DNA from: Rhizobiaceae bacterium CPCC 101076
GTDB lineage: Bacteria > Pseudomonadota > Alphaproteobacteria > Rhizobiales > Methylopilaceae
Assembly (NCBI GenBank): GCA_003347645.1
Contig: QDFX01000006.1
Location: forward strand, 62,001 to 126,000
Reading direction: 5' to 3'
Length of the DNA: 64,000 nucleotides
Position numbers and translations under genes: made by a program. The notes under the pieces are model-generated. The model was not told the DNA's origin. It worked only from the letters and a program-made list of their open reading frames with translations, and made no database searches. This document shows positions 15,826-24,836 of the stretch, piece after piece. Each line of letters begins with the position of its first letter. The first letter of the stretch is position 1.

Positions 15826-17178
15826 TTATTCGCCCATCAGTCCGTTGGCGAGGCGCTTCTCGAGCCAGTGGATGTCGTACTGGCCGTCCTGGATCTCGGG
15901 ATCGCGGACGAGGGTGCGGAACAGCGGGAGCGTCGTCTCGATGCCGTCGACGACGAACTCGTCGAGCGCGCGGCGCAGGCGCATCAGGCATTCGGTGCGC
16001 GTCTTGCCGTGGACAATCAGCTTACCTGCGAGGGAGTCGTAATAGGGCGGGATCGTGTAGCCCTGATAGGCGGCGGAATCGACGCGGACGCCAAGCCCGC
16101 CCGGCACGTGCCATTGCAGGATCTTGCCAGGCGAGGGCCTGAAGGAGACCGGGTTTTCGGCGTTGACGCGGCACTCGATGGCGTGACCGTTGAGCTTGAC
16201 GTCGTCCTGGGTGAACGACAGTTCGGCGCCGCCCGCGATCCGGATCTGCTCGTTGACGAGATCGATACCGGTGATCATCTCGGTCACCGGATGCTCCACC
16301 TGGATGCGGGTGTTCATCTCGATGAAGTAGAACTCGCCGTTCTCGTACAGGAACTCGATGGTTCCGACGCCGAGATAGCCGAGATCGGCCATCGCATTCG
16401 CGACAATCGAACCGATGCGTTCGCGCTCTTCGGAGTTGAGGGCGGGCGAGGGGGCTTCTTCCCAGACCTTCTGGTGACGACGCTGCAGCGAGCAGTCGCG
16501 CTCGCCGAGATGGACGGCCTTGCCGCGTCCGTCGCCGATGACCTGCACCTCGATATGGCGCGGCTTCTGGAGATATTTTTCGATGTAGACCGCATCGTCG
16601 CCGAACGCGGCCTTGGCCTCCGAGCGAGCGGTGGACAGCGCTTCCGACATATCGTCTTCGGTCAGCGCGACCTTCATGCCGCGTCCGCCACCGCCGGCCG
16701 CCGCCTTGATGATGACTGGATAGCCGATCTCGGCCGCAATGCGGCGCGCCTCGCCGTCCTCGCTTACGCCGCCATCAGAACCCGGAACGACCGGAATGCC
16801 GAGGCGCTTGGCCGTCTGCTTGGCGGCGATCTTGTCGCCCATCACCCGGATATGCTCGGCCTTGGGACCGATGAAGGTGATGCCGTGCTCGTCGAGGATC
16901 TCGGCGAAGCGGGCGTTTTCCGACAGGAAGCCGTAGCCCGGATGGACCGCCTCGGCACCGGTGATTTCGCAGGCGGCGAGCAGTTGCGGGATGGCGAGGT
17001 AGGAATCGCGCGCCGTCGGCGGGCCGATGCAGACCGCCTCGTCGGCGAGCTTGACGTGCATCGCTTCGGCGTCGGCCGTGGAATGCACGGCGACCGTTGC
17101 AATGCCGAGCTCCTTGCAGGCGCGCAGCACCCGGAGCGCGATCTCGCCGCGGTTGGCGATGAGGACCTTGTCGAACAT
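15826..17178 (-). CDS. accC: Acetyl-CoA carboxylase biotin carboxylase subunit
   Basis: AccC carboxylates the biotin on AccB using ATP and bicarbonate, the first half of malonyl-CoA formation for fatty acid synthesis. The 450 residues are normal length. [15 protein letters not shown] opens the pre-ATP-grasp domain, GGGGRGMK forms the glycine-rich ATP loop, and [13 protein letters not shown] and [13 protein letters not shown] follow in the ATP-grasp domain. The C-terminal cap includes [12 protein letters not shown]. It is transcribed with accB (15 bp upstream) and probably aroQ. Confidence 0.98.
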   Translation of the reverse strand: MFDKVLIANRGEIALRVLRACKELGIATVAVHSTADAEAMHVKLADEAVCIGPPTARDSYLAIPQLLAACEITGAEAVHPGYGFLSENARFAEILDEHGITFIGPKAEHIRVMGDKIAAKQTAKRLGIPVVPGSDGGVSEDGEARRIAAEIGYPVIIKAAAGGGGRGMKVALTEDDMSEALSTARSEAKAAFGDDAVYIEKYLQKPRHIEVQVIGDGRGKAVHLGERDCSLQRRHQKVWEEAPSPALNSEERERIGSIVANAMADLGYLGVGTIEFLYENGEFYFIEMNTRIQVEHPVTEMITGIDLVNEQIRIAGGAELSFTQDDVKLNGHAIECRVNAENPVSFRPSPGKILQWHVPGGLGVRVDSAAYQGYTIPPYYDSLAGKLIVHGKTRTECLMRLRRALDEFVVDGIETTLPLFRTLVRDPEIQDGQYDIHWLEKRLANGLMGE

Positions 17179-17193
17179 CCCGTCAGGGTTCCG

Positions 17194-17652
17194 TTACGAG
17201 ACGATCAGGAGCGGCTGGCCGAATTCGATCGGCTGACCGTCCTCGACCAGGATTTCGCGAACCACGCCGCTCTTCGGAGCGGGGATCGCGTTCATCGTCT
17301 TCATCGCCTCGATGATGAGGAGCGTCTGACCCTGGCGGACTTCGGCGCCGACCTCGACGAAGGTCTTCGCGCCCGGTTCCGGCGCACGGTAGGCGGTGCC
17401 GACCATCGGCGAAAGAATGACGCCCGGCGCCTTGGCCTTGTCTTCAGGGGAAATGGCCGCGGCCGGGGCTGCCGCGGGAGACCCGGCGGCGGGCGTCGAA
17501 TAGACCGGAGCGGTAACCTGGATGCTGCGCGCCACGCGGATGCGCAGGTCGTCGTTCTCGATCTCGATCTCCGAAAGGTCCGTCTCCTTCAGGAGATTGG
17601 CGAGGTCGCGGATGAGATCGTGGTTGAAGCCGTTTTTGGCGTCCTTGGTCAT
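17194..17652 (-). CDS. accB: Biotin carboxyl carrier protein of acetyl-CoA carboxylase
   Basis: AccB carries the biotin that shuttles CO2 between AccC and the carboxyltransferase. It is 152 residues from the ATG at 17652, preceded by a strong ggagaagaag site. An N-terminal helical part leads into a Pro/Ala-rich linker (about 55-80) and a biotinyl domain with the target lysine in IIEAMKTMNAI. The longer TTG start would add only six residues. It lies between aroQ and accC in one operon. Confidence 0.97.
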   Translation of the reverse strand: MTKDAKNGFNHDLIRDLANLLKETDLSEIEIENDDLRIRVARSIQVTAPVYSTPAAGSPAAAPAAAISPEDKAKAPGVILSPMVGTAYRAPEPGAKTFVEVGAEVRQGQTLLIIEAMKTMNAIPAPKSGVVREILVEDGQPIEFGQPLLIVS

Positions 17653-17676
17653 GGACTTCTTCTTCTCCAAAGGGCG

Positions 17677-18129
17677 TCAGGCGTGACCGGACTGCGCAAG
17701 GATGCGCGCCAGGCCTTCCAGAGCGAGTTCATAGCCGTAGGACCCGAAGCCGACGACAATTCCGCGTGCCACGGGGGACACGAAGGAATGGTGCCGGAAG
17801 TCCTCGCGGGCGTGCACATTCGACAAATGCACTTCGATGGCCGGAACGTCGGCGGCTTTCAGCGCATCATGCAGCGCAACCGAAGTGTGCGTATAGGCGG
17901 CGGGATTGATGACGATCCCCTTCGCCTTGGTCCTGGCTTCCTGGATCCAATCGACCAGAACGCCCTCGATATTGGTCTGGCGGAAGTCCACCAAAAAGCC
18001 CAGCGCCTTGCCGCGCTCGGCGACCTTCTTCTCGATATCGGTGAGCGTCTCCGAACCATAGACTTCCGGCTCGCGCAGACCGAGCAGGTTCAGGTTCGGG
18101 CCGTTGAGGACGAAGACAGTCGAAGTCAT
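17677..18129 (-). CDS. aroQ: Type II 3-dehydroquinate dehydratase
   Basis: AroQ removes water from 3-dehydroquinate in the shikimate pathway. This 150-residue protein has the flavodoxin-like type II family blocks [21 protein letters not shown], with the catalytic Tyr in the flexible lid. Others are [35 protein letters not shown] and [14 protein letters not shown] with the catalytic His. It is the first gene of an aroQ-accB-accC unit, an order seen in many proteobacteria. Confidence 0.97.
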   Translation of the reverse strand: MTSTVFVLNGPNLNLLGLREPEVYGSETLTDIEKKVAERGKALGFLVDFRQTNIEGVLVDWIQEARTKAKGIVINPAAYTHTSVALHDALKAADVPAIEVHLSNVHAREDFRHHSFVSPVARGIVVGFGSYGYELALEGLARILAQSGHA

Positions 18130-18235
18130 GATGCCGAGGGCAAGGGTCTAACGGGCCGGGCCCGGATGGGCGGTGGTTATAGGGGCCACGCGCGGAGGTG
18201 GAAAGCGATTTAAGCGGCAGACGCGCCGGAACGCG

Positions 18236-18994
18236 TCAGGAGCAGGTCGCCTTCCCACAGGAACGGACATTCCCGATGATCTCCTTGAGGTTCGCGACGC
18301 CGACTGCGCCGGGCACGACCTGATCGCCGATCACATAGGTTGGCGTGCCCTCGATGTTCAGCTTCTGGGCGAGTTCGTGAACCTCGAGAAGCGTGGCGTC
18401 GACCTCGGGATCGGCTAGGCCCTCGGCCAGCTTGTTCATATCGAGTCCGAGCTTCTTGGCAACGTCGAGCGCGGCCTGGCCATCGGCCTGTTTGTCGGAG
18501 CCAAGCATCTCGCGATGGAATTGGAGATATTTCTCGGGCGCTTGGGCATGCAGTGCGACGGCGACGCGCGCGGTGTCGTGTGATCCTTCGCCGAGAACCG
18601 GCATTTCCTTCAGCACGACGCGGAGCTTCGGATCGCTCTTCAGCAGGACCTCGGTGTCGCTGAGCGCCCGGCGGCAATAGCCGCAATTGTAGTCGAAGAA
18701 TTCGACGAGCGTGACGTCGCCTTTCGGATTGCCGAGAACGACCTGGCGCTTCGAGTTGTAGATCTTGTCGCGATATTCGCCGAAGACTCCGACGCGGGCC
18801 TTGTCCTCCGAAGCCTTGTCCTTGGCCGAGAGGCGAGACGCCATCTCCCGCAGGATCTCAGGGTTGTTCAGAAGGTAGTCGCGGACGATGCCCTCGATCC
18901 GGGCACGCTCGGCGTCGGGGGCCTGGGCGGCGGCGGGAAGAATGCTCGCGAGGCCGAGTACGGCGGCAATGAGCGTGGCGCGCAGATTGATCAC
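18236..18994 (-). CDS. DsbA-family thiol-disulfide oxidoreductase, periplasmic
   Basis: This 252-residue exported protein has a signal peptide ending at LPAAAQA, an N-terminal helical region (RARIEGIVRDYLLNNPEIL, as in ScsC/DsbA-like proteins that oligomerise) and a thioredoxin-fold domain. The active site is CGYC in VEFFDYNCGYCRRAL, and the cis-proline loop is GTPTYVIG. Translation starts at GTG 18994 behind aaggataatgaa. A C-terminal pair of cysteines (SCGKATC) is extra. It may oxidise or isomerise envelope proteins. It lies next to the M48 protease on the same strand with a 28-bp gap. Confidence 0.88.
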   Translation of the reverse strand: MINLRATLIAAVLGLASILPAAAQAPDAERARIEGIVRDYLLNNPEILREMASRLSAKDKASEDKARVGVFGEYRDKIYNSKRQVVLGNPKGDVTLVEFFDYNCGYCRRALSDTEVLLKSDPKLRVVLKEMPVLGEGSHDTARVAVALHAQAPEKYLQFHREMLGSDKQADGQAALDVAKKLGLDMNKLAEGLADPEVDATLLEVHELAQKLNIEGTPTYVIGDQVVPGAVGVANLKEIIGNVRSCGKATCS

Positions 18995-19022
18995 TTCATT
19001 ATCCTTTGCAGCCCACCGAACT

Positions 19023-20441
19023 CTATTTCAGCTTCGGCGCACGGTAGTTGACTATGTCGTCAGCGCGCAACCAGCCGGGTGAACCGGCCGAGAAGCGTTG
19101 TTTGGCACGCGCTGCAAGTTCCTTGGCCGTCTGGACGTCGCCCGAGTAGAAGGCAGCCTGCGCCGATGCCAGATCTGCCTCTGGCAGCTGGTTTTTTCGG
19201 CCATAGGCGTTCGCCAGATTGCGATAGGCGTCCGCGGACTCCTGTTCGCTCGCAGTCGCCTGGCGAAGCTGAGTGATCGCGGCATCGAGTTGGCTGTTGT
19301 CGTTGCTCGCGACCATCGCCTCGCCGAGCATGATGCGAATGAGGCCCGATCTCGGTTTCAGGGATGACGCGCGGCGAAGCGGCTCGATCGCCTGCTTCGG
19401 CCGGCCGGCCTCCAGCAGCGCCTGGCCCTTCAGTTCCCAGAAATACGGGTTGTTGGGTTCCGTCGAGATCAGGGAATCGATCTCGCGCTGCGCGACCTCG
19501 ACCGAACCGAAGCGATAAGTGGCGACCGCCCGGGCATAGCGGGCCGGAAGGCTGGTATTGGATAGCGGATAGGTCCGCAGCACCGTGTCCATCGGCCTCA
19601 CGAAGCCGATGATCTTAGCCTGCACCATCTTGTGGCGCTTTAAGAGCTCGTCGGAATCCTGCGCGTTCAGATAGGGGCTTTCGTTGGCAATGCGTTCCAG
19701 GAGCGCGATACGTTCGACCGGCATCGGATGGGTCTGCGCGTACGGATCGACGAACCGCGCATTGAACATGCTCTTGTCGGCGAAGCCCTTGAAGACTTCG
19801 AGCATGCCTTTCGGCGACTGCCCGGTCTTCGTGAGGTAGCTCACGGCAGCCTGATCAGCGGCCTGTTCCTGGCTGCGGATATACGAGAGCAGGTCGCGCT
19901 TTATGATCTCACCAGGCGCCGTCACCGCCGCCTGCGCACCGCCGGCGATGGTCGAACCGCTGGCGCCGCTTGCCGCACCCGCACCGACTGCTGCCGCGCC
20001 CAGCAGCATGGCGATGATAGCGCGGGTCTGCGCCTCCTCCAGCTTCTGGCGCATCGCGGAAAGATGGCCGCCGGCAATGTGGCCCGTCTCATGGGCGAGG
20101 ACGCCGATCAGCTGATTGGGCGTCTTCGCGTCGACGATCGCCCCGAGATTGATGAAGATGCGGCGTCCGTTGGCGACGAACGCGTTGAACGACATGTCGC
20201 GGACGAGATGGATCTGGATCGCGGACGGCTCCTGGCCCGCCGCCTTGAGAACCGGCGTGACGTAGTCGCGCATCAGCTCTTCGATCTCGGCGTCGCGGAC
20301 CGGAGCAAGCCTGTTATTCGCCCCCTGCGCGGCGGAAGGCGCCGACAGCGAGGTCGTGCCGAACGCGAGCATGACAGCAAAGCTGACGACGCGGGCCGAA
20401 AATCCGGCTCGGGACTTGCGTGGGGGCGTCAGGGACGGCAT
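19023..20441 (-). CDS. M48-family zinc metalloprotease with TPR tail (BepA/YfgC-like)
   Basis: From the ATG at 20441 this has 472 residues: a signal peptide, then an M48 peptidase domain with the zinc motif HETGH in IGVLAHETGHIAGGHLS and the third ligand in SQEQAADQAAV. The C-terminal half holds tetratricopeptide-like helices (PNNPYFWELKGQALLEAGRPKQAIEPL and following). This build matches BepA, a periplasmic quality-control protease and chaperone for outer membrane proteins. A much longer in-frame reading exists upstream but lacks sense. It starts 48 bp from the divergent aminotransferase. Confidence 0.88.
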   Translation of the reverse strand: MPSLTPPRKSRAGFSARVVSFAVMLAFGTTSLSAPSAAQGANNRLAPVRDAEIEELMRDYVTPVLKAAGQEPSAIQIHLVRDMSFNAFVANGRRIFINLGAIVDAKTPNQLIGVLAHETGHIAGGHLSAMRQKLEEAQTRAIIAMLLGAAAVGAGAASGASGSTIAGGAQAAVTAPGEIIKRDLLSYIRSQEQAADQAAVSYLTKTGQSPKGMLEVFKGFADKSMFNARFVDPYAQTHPMPVERIALLERIANESPYLNAQDSDELLKRHKMVQAKIIGFVRPMDTVLRTYPLSNTSLPARYARAVATYRFGSVEVAQREIDSLISTEPNNPYFWELKGQALLEAGRPKQAIEPLRRASSLKPRSGLIRIMLGEAMVASNDNSQLDAAITQLRQATASEQESADAYRNLANAYGRKNQLPEADLASAQAAFYSGDVQTAKELAARAKQRFSAGSPGWLRADDIVNYRAPKLK

Positions 20442-20489
20442 AGGCCGGGCGATGCACCAGAACCGTGGCGCAAAAGCGGCGCAAATCTC

Positions 20490-21668
20490 ATGAGTCACAT
20501 TGAAGATCGTGCACGGAGACTCCTTCATGCGCAACGGGCGGATGTGGCGCCGTTTCTCGCGATGGATGTGGCTTCCGCGGCACAGCGGCTCGAGGCATCC
20601 GGCCGCTCGGTCATTCACATGGAAATCGGCGAGCCGGGCTTTGCCGCTCCCCGTGCGGCCCGCGAAGCCGCGATAGGCGCGCTGCAGGGCACGCCGATCG
20701 GCTACACACACGCGCTCGGCATGCCGGCGCTTCGCGCTCGGATATCGAAGCATTATACCGATGCCTACGGCCTGTCCGTTCCGGCCGAGCGGATCGCCGT
20801 GACGACAGGCTCGTCCAGTGGCTTCGTCCTCGCCTTTCTCGCTCTGTTCGACGTCGGCGACCGTGTCGCGATCTCTTCGCCCGGTTATCCTCCCTATAAA
20901 ACGATCCTCGGAGCGCTGGGGCTGATCCCGGTCGAAATCGAGACCGGACCGGACAGTCGCTGGGCGCTCGATGGCGAGGCGATCGAGAAGGCGCATCGCG
21001 AGGCGCCGCTGTCAGGCGTCCTGCTGATGAGCCCCGCCAATCCGAGCGGCACGATCGTCGGCCGGGAGGCGCTCGAGGATATCGTCGCGACCTGCAGGCG
21101 GCTCGGCATCCGCCTGATCTCGGACGAGATCTACCACGGCCTCTCTTACGGCGAGCCGGCCGAGACCGCTCTGCGCTTCGGCGACGATGTCGTCGTCGTG
21201 AACAGCTTCTCGAAATATTGGTGCATGACCGGCTGGCGCATCGGTTGGCTCGTCGTGCCGGAGGCGCTCGAAAGGCCGATCGAGCGGCTTGGACAGAACC
21301 TCTTCATCTCAGCGCCGACTTTGTCGCAGATCGCAGCGACGGCTGCTCTCGATGCAACCGAGGAACTGGAGGCGATCAAGGCGATCTATGCGCGGAACCG
21401 CTCGTTCCTGCTGACAGAGCTGCCGAAGATCGGCTTCGACAAATTCCTGCCGGCCGACGGTGCCTTCTACATCTACGCCGACGTGACGCGGCAAACCAAT
21501 GACAGCCCCGCCTTTGCTCGTGCAATGCTCGAAGAGGCGGGTGTTGCGGCAACGCCCGGAAACGATTTCGACCGGGCGCGCGGGCACCGGTTCCTCCGGT
21601 TCTCCTTCGCCGGCGCCGAAGCGGATATCGGCGAAGCGATAGGGCGGCTCAGGGACTGGATGAAATGA
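20490..21668 (+). CDS. Class I/II PLP-dependent aminotransferase
   Basis: This 392-residue aspartate-aminotransferase-fold enzyme has FLAMDVASAAQRLEASG at the front, MEIGEPGFAAPRAA next, and a GYTHALGMPALR loop. LLMSPANPSGTIV contains the NPSG motif, and VNSFSKYWCMTGWRIGW carries the PLP lysine. The catalytic Arg is in RFLRFSFA near the end. The substrate cannot be set from sequence. Its promoter must lie in the 48-bp gap shared with the M48 protease gene, or inside that gene's start. Confidence 0.88.
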   Translation: MSHIEDRARRLLHAQRADVAPFLAMDVASAAQRLEASGRSVIHMEIGEPGFAAPRAAREAAIGALQGTPIGYTHALGMPALRARISKHYTDAYGLSVPAERIAVTTGSSSGFVLAFLALFDVGDRVAISSPGYPPYKTILGALGLIPVEIETGPDSRWALDGEAIEKAHREAPLSGVLLMSPANPSGTIVGREALEDIVATCRRLGIRLISDEIYHGLSYGEPAETALRFGDDVVVVNSFSKYWCMTGWRIGWLVVPEALERPIERLGQNLFISAPTLSQIAATAALDATEELEAIKAIYARNRSFLLTELPKIGFDKFLPADGAFYIYADVTRQTNDSPAFARAMLEEAGVAATPGNDFDRARGHRFLRFSFAGAEADIGEAIGRLRDWMK

Positions 21669-21706
21669 AAAACCCGGATGTTGTGGCATCCGGGTTTTGA
21701 TTTTCA
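21669..21706 (+). terminator. Bidirectional terminator between aminotransferase and rne
   Basis: aaaacccggatg (21669-21680) and catccgggtttt (21687-21698) form a 12-bp stem with a 6-nt loop, followed by gattttc. It begins right at the aminotransferase stop and serves the convergent rne as well. Confidence 0.88.
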
Positions 21707-21710
21707 GCGA

Positions 21711-24266
21711 TCAGCCGCCGCGAACCTTGCTCCACCAGCCGGTCCGGCGGGGGCGGTCGATCTCCTCGGCCGCCTGCTGGACAGGCGTCGGAGCGGGGAT
21801 TGCCTTTTCGACGACCGGCTCGGGCTCGGGTTCCGGCACGACTTCGGCGATGGGTTCTTCGACCGGGGTCGCAATGATCTCCGGAGCGGCGGACACTGCG
21901 GCCGCTGCCTCGTCAGTACCGGCTTCGGCGGCCTCTCCCTTGCCGCGACGGGTGCCGCCACGACGTCCGCGACGGCGGGGCTTCGGCTCATCTTCGACCG
22001 CGACCTCTTCGCCAGTGGCGGCAGGAACCGTGGCCTCGTCGACCATCACCGCAGCCGCAGCCGATTCCTCGGCGGGAGCCTCGACGACCAGGCCTTCATC
22101 GTCGCCCTCGAACGAGCCGATCTCCTCGGCATCCGAGGCGGCCTGGTCGTTCTGGTTCTCGCCATTGAAGCCAACGCCGGCGCGATCCTCGCCGCCACGG
22201 CCGCGACCACGACGACGACGGCGACGGCGACGGCGTCCGGCCTCGCCTTCCTCACGCGGCTGCTGGGCCTCGCGCGGACCGCGCTCGCCACGCGGTTCGC
22301 GACCATTGTCCTGGCGGGGTGCTTCGTGCTCACCCTCGTCCTCAGCGAAGACCTCGTCCTCGGGCTCCTCGACGACCGGGGGAAGTTGCGCGACGAGCTG
22401 CGGCGTGCCGGTTGCCGGCTCGCCACGCTGGATCACGCAATGCTCGCCGACCGAAAGTGTGTCGTCGGCGGTGAACAAAACGTCGATGCCGAAGCGGCTT
22501 TCGATCTCGCGGAGGTGGCCGCGCTTCTGATTGAGAATGTAGAGTGCAACCGAGGACGGCGTGCGGACGAGGAGATCGAAGCCCGCATTGCGCAGCAGGC
22601 TGTCCTCGATCATGCGAAGCACGTGGAGAGCGACCGATGGGACCGAGCGGACGCGGCCGGTGCCGGCGCAGATGGCGCAAACTTCGCTCGAGCTTTCCAG
22701 AACGCCGGTGCGGATGCGCTGGCGCGACATTTCCAGAAGGCCGAAATGCGAAATGCGGCCAACCTGGATGCGGGCGCGGTCGTTCTTCAGGCAGTCCTTG
22801 AGCTTCTTCTCGACGGCGCGGTTATTGCGGTTCTCTTCCATGTCGATGAAGTCGACGACGATGAGACCGGCGAGGTCGCGCAGGCGGAGCTGGCGAGAAA
22901 CTTCTTCCGCCGCTTCGAGATTCGTCTTGAGAGCGGTGTCCTCGATATTGTGTTCGCGCGTAGCGCGACCCGAGTTCACGTCGATCGCGACGAGCGCTTC
23001 CGTCTGGTTGATGACGATATAGCCGCCGGACTTCAGCGTGACGGTGCTCGAGAACATCGCATCGAGCTGAGCCTCGACGCCGAAACGGGTGTAGATCGGC
23101 AGCGGGTCGCGATAGGACTTCACGTTCTTGGCATGGCTCGGCATGAGCATGCGCATGAAGTCCTTGGCCTCGCGGAACGCACCATCTCCCGCGACGAGAA
23201 CTTCGTCGATGTCTTTGTTGTAGAGGTCGCGGATGGCGCGCTTCACGAGCGAGCCTTCCTCATGGACGAGGGCAGGGGCCGTCGACGACAGGGTGGTCTC
23301 GCGGACCGTTTCCCAGAGGCGCAGCAGATATTCGAAATCGCGCTTGATCTCGGCCTTGGTGCGGTTGGCGCCGGCCGTGCGCAGGATGACGCCCATGCCC
23401 TCCGGCACGTCGAGATCGGTCGCGATCTCTTTCATCTTCTTGCGGTCGGCCGCGTTGGTGACCTTGCGGGAGATGCCGCCGCCGCGCGCCGTGTTCGGCA
23501 TCAGCACCGAATAGCGGCCGGCAAGCGAGAGATAGGTGGTGAGAGCCGCGCCCTTGTTGCCGCGCTCCTCCTTCACCGCCTGGACCAGCAGGACCTGGCG
23601 GCGCTTGATGACTTCCTGGATCTTGTACTGGCGGCCGCGGCGCTGGCGACGCTCGGGGATCTCTTCGAGCGAGTCTTCGGCGGCACCAACCGACTCGATC
23701 TCGTCCTTGGCGTCGTCGCGTACTTCGACGAGTTCGCCATTTCCGCCTTCGACACCGGGCTCGGAAACTTCCGGGGTTGCGGCTTCTTCGGCGGCGGCTA
23801 GGAGCGCGTCCCGCTCGGTCTCGCCGGCTTCGCTGCCCTCGATTTCGCCATCGGTCTCGGACGCCGGAACGTCCTCGCTCACCGCCTCGTCGGACGACGC
23901 GGCGGACTTGGCGCGCCCGCGGCGACGACGCCCGCGGACTTCCTTCGGCTTTTCTTCTTCCTCATGCTCGTCGTGACGGTCGCGGGCTTCCTCATCGAGG
24001 AGTGCCTGACGGTCGGCGACGGGGATCTGGTAGTAGTCCGGATGGATCTCGCTGAAAGCGAGGAAGCCGTGCCGGTTGCCGCCATATTCGACGAACGCAG
24101 CCTGAAGCGACGGTTCGACCCGGGTTACCTTGGCGAGATAGATGTTCCCGCGAAGCTGTTTGCGGTTAGCGCTCTCGAAGTCGAACTCTTCGATGCGGTT
24201 GCCGCGGACGACCACCACCCGAGTCTCCTCCGGATGGGCGGCGTCGATAAGCATCTTGTTGGCCAT
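21711..24266 (-). CDS. rne: Ribonuclease E/G
   Basis: This endoribonuclease, 851 residues from the ATG at 24266, cleaves single-stranded RNA in mRNA decay and RNA processing. The S1 domain (about 36-250) carries an acidic, Arg-rich insert at about 94-212, usual in alphaproteobacterial RNase E. The catalytic DNase I-like part has LVAIDVNSGRAT and LIVVDFIDMEENR with the two magnesium Asp residues, and CAICAGTGRV is the zinc link that ties dimers. The C-terminal third is disordered, with Arg tracts, acidic stretches and the final RTGWWSKVRGG. Its leader has a strong hairpin. Confidence 0.96.
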   Translation of the reverse strand: MANKMLIDAAHPEETRVVVVRGNRIEEFDFESANRKQLRGNIYLAKVTRVEPSLQAAFVEYGGNRHGFLAFSEIHPDYYQIPVADRQALLDEEARDRHDEHEEEEKPKEVRGRRRRGRAKSAASSDEAVSEDVPASETDGEIEGSEAGETERDALLAAAEEAATPEVSEPGVEGGNGELVEVRDDAKDEIESVGAAEDSLEEIPERRQRRGRQYKIQEVIKRRQVLLVQAVKEERGNKGAALTTYLSLAGRYSVLMPNTARGGGISRKVTNAADRKKMKEIATDLDVPEGMGVILRTAGANRTKAEIKRDFEYLLRLWETVRETTLSSTAPALVHEEGSLVKRAIRDLYNKDIDEVLVAGDGAFREAKDFMRMLMPSHAKNVKSYRDPLPIYTRFGVEAQLDAMFSSTVTLKSGGYIVINQTEALVAIDVNSGRATREHNIEDTALKTNLEAAEEVSRQLRLRDLAGLIVVDFIDMEENRNNRAVEKKLKDCLKNDRARIQVGRISHFGLLEMSRQRIRTGVLESSSEVCAICAGTGRVRSVPSVALHVLRMIEDSLLRNAGFDLLVRTPSSVALYILNQKRGHLREIESRFGIDVLFTADDTLSVGEHCVIQRGEPATGTPQLVAQLPPVVEEPEDEVFAEDEGEHEAPRQDNGREPRGERGPREAQQPREEGEAGRRRRRRRRRGRGRGGEDRAGVGFNGENQNDQAASDAEEIGSFEGDDEGLVVEAPAEESAAAAVMVDEATVPAATGEEVAVEDEPKPRRRGRRGGTRRGKGEAAEAGTDEAAAAVSAAPEIIATPVEEPIAEVVPEPEPEPVVEKAIPAPTPVQQAAEEIDRPRRTGWWSKVRGG

Positions 24267-24302
24267 TGAAAGCTCTCGATTCTGCGCCGCGCGCGCAAAC
24301 CG

Positions 24303-24329
24303 GCACGGGAACCTCTCGTTCCACCGTGC
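24303..24329 (-). promoter_or_regulatory. Hairpin in the rne mRNA leader
   Basis: Read on the minus strand, GCACGG-(T)-GGAAC pairs with GTTCC-CGTGC around a 5-nt loop, with one bulged base. It lies about 37-63 nt before the rne start codon. RNase E autoregulation through 5' leader hairpins is known in enterics, and a similar role here is inferred only. Confidence 0.5.
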
Positions 24330-24455
24330 GGGCCCGCTGCGCTGGCGCTGTGTCTGATAGAAAATGTGATGATGTGTTCGGCCGGAAGGACGGCGTCGAG
24401 CGCACAGGAAATTGCCTGAACGTTCGTGTTTTCCGTCATCGGCTCCAATTCCAAG

Positions 24456-24469
24456 CCCGCATATGCGGG
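24456..24469. promoter_or_regulatory. Perfect 14-bp palindrome upstream of rne
   Basis: CCCGCATATGCGGG lies about 190 bp before the rne ATG, where a promoter would be expected. With no loop it is more likely a protein-binding site than an RNA hairpin. The factor is unknown. Confidence 0.4.
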
Positions 24470-24699
24470 GTGTCAGTCGCAGCTCGCCGCGCAAGATGCC
24501 GGGCGCAAGGACTGGTCTGCCGCCTCATGCGAAAACCGGATATCTCCGGCTATGGGCGCTGCCTCACCGAGGGGAGGACCTGTCCGAAACGGCGACTTCC
24601 ACACTCATACAGATGGGAAGCTGCCGCCATCGCGCGTGAGCAGGCTGGGAGCCTTCAGCACGGTGCGAGCCGAGTCCTTTCATATACAAAAGCCCGGAA

Positions 24700-24729
24700 T
24701 TGACAAGCAGTTGTGTTGCTTCGTTGTTA
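24700..24729 (+). promoter_or_regulatory. Possible sigma-70-type promoter of the amidase operon
   Basis: A perfect -35 hexamer TTGACA (24700-24705) is followed after 17-18 bases by a poor -10 (GTTGTT/TTGTTA). It would start transcription about 100 bp before the amidase GTG. The weak -10 keeps confidence low. Confidence 0.3.
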
Positions 24730-24836
24730 CGACGGATGGTGGAGCTGTCGAGAGAAATCCACCAGAAATTGGAATGCAATATGGGCGAAGCAGAGGTTTT
24801 CCGTTAGGCCGGAGAGAGCGAAATCGGAGAAGTGAT

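Larger units (their letters stand above)
24267..24836. other. 570-bp intergenic region: rne leader and amidase upstream region
   Basis: No gene is supported here. On the minus side, 24303-24329 forms a strong hairpin in the rne leader and 24456-24469 is a perfect 14-bp palindrome. On the plus side, a TTGACA at 24700-24705 could be a -35 box for the amidase operon, and candidate amidase starts occur at 24774 (ATG) and 24837 (GTG). The part 24690-24840 is AT-richer than average. The long in-frame reading upstream of the amidase shows no protein-like features. Confidence 0.6.

Noticed and set aside
15739-18213. 824-residue open frame on the plus strand
   Set aside because: It is wholly antisense to accC, accB and aroQ. 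High GC makes opposite-strand frames stay open, and the product is a Asp/Arg/Leu-rich string without any domain.
20442-20996. N-terminal extension of the M48 protease
   Set aside because: The added residues are Arg-rich and have no domain, and they would overlap the divergent aminotransferase, whose start region is well supported.
21678-23801. 707-residue open frame on the plus strand
   Set aside because: Antisense to rne, with low-complexity translation that mirrors the Glu/Arg-rich parts of RNase E.
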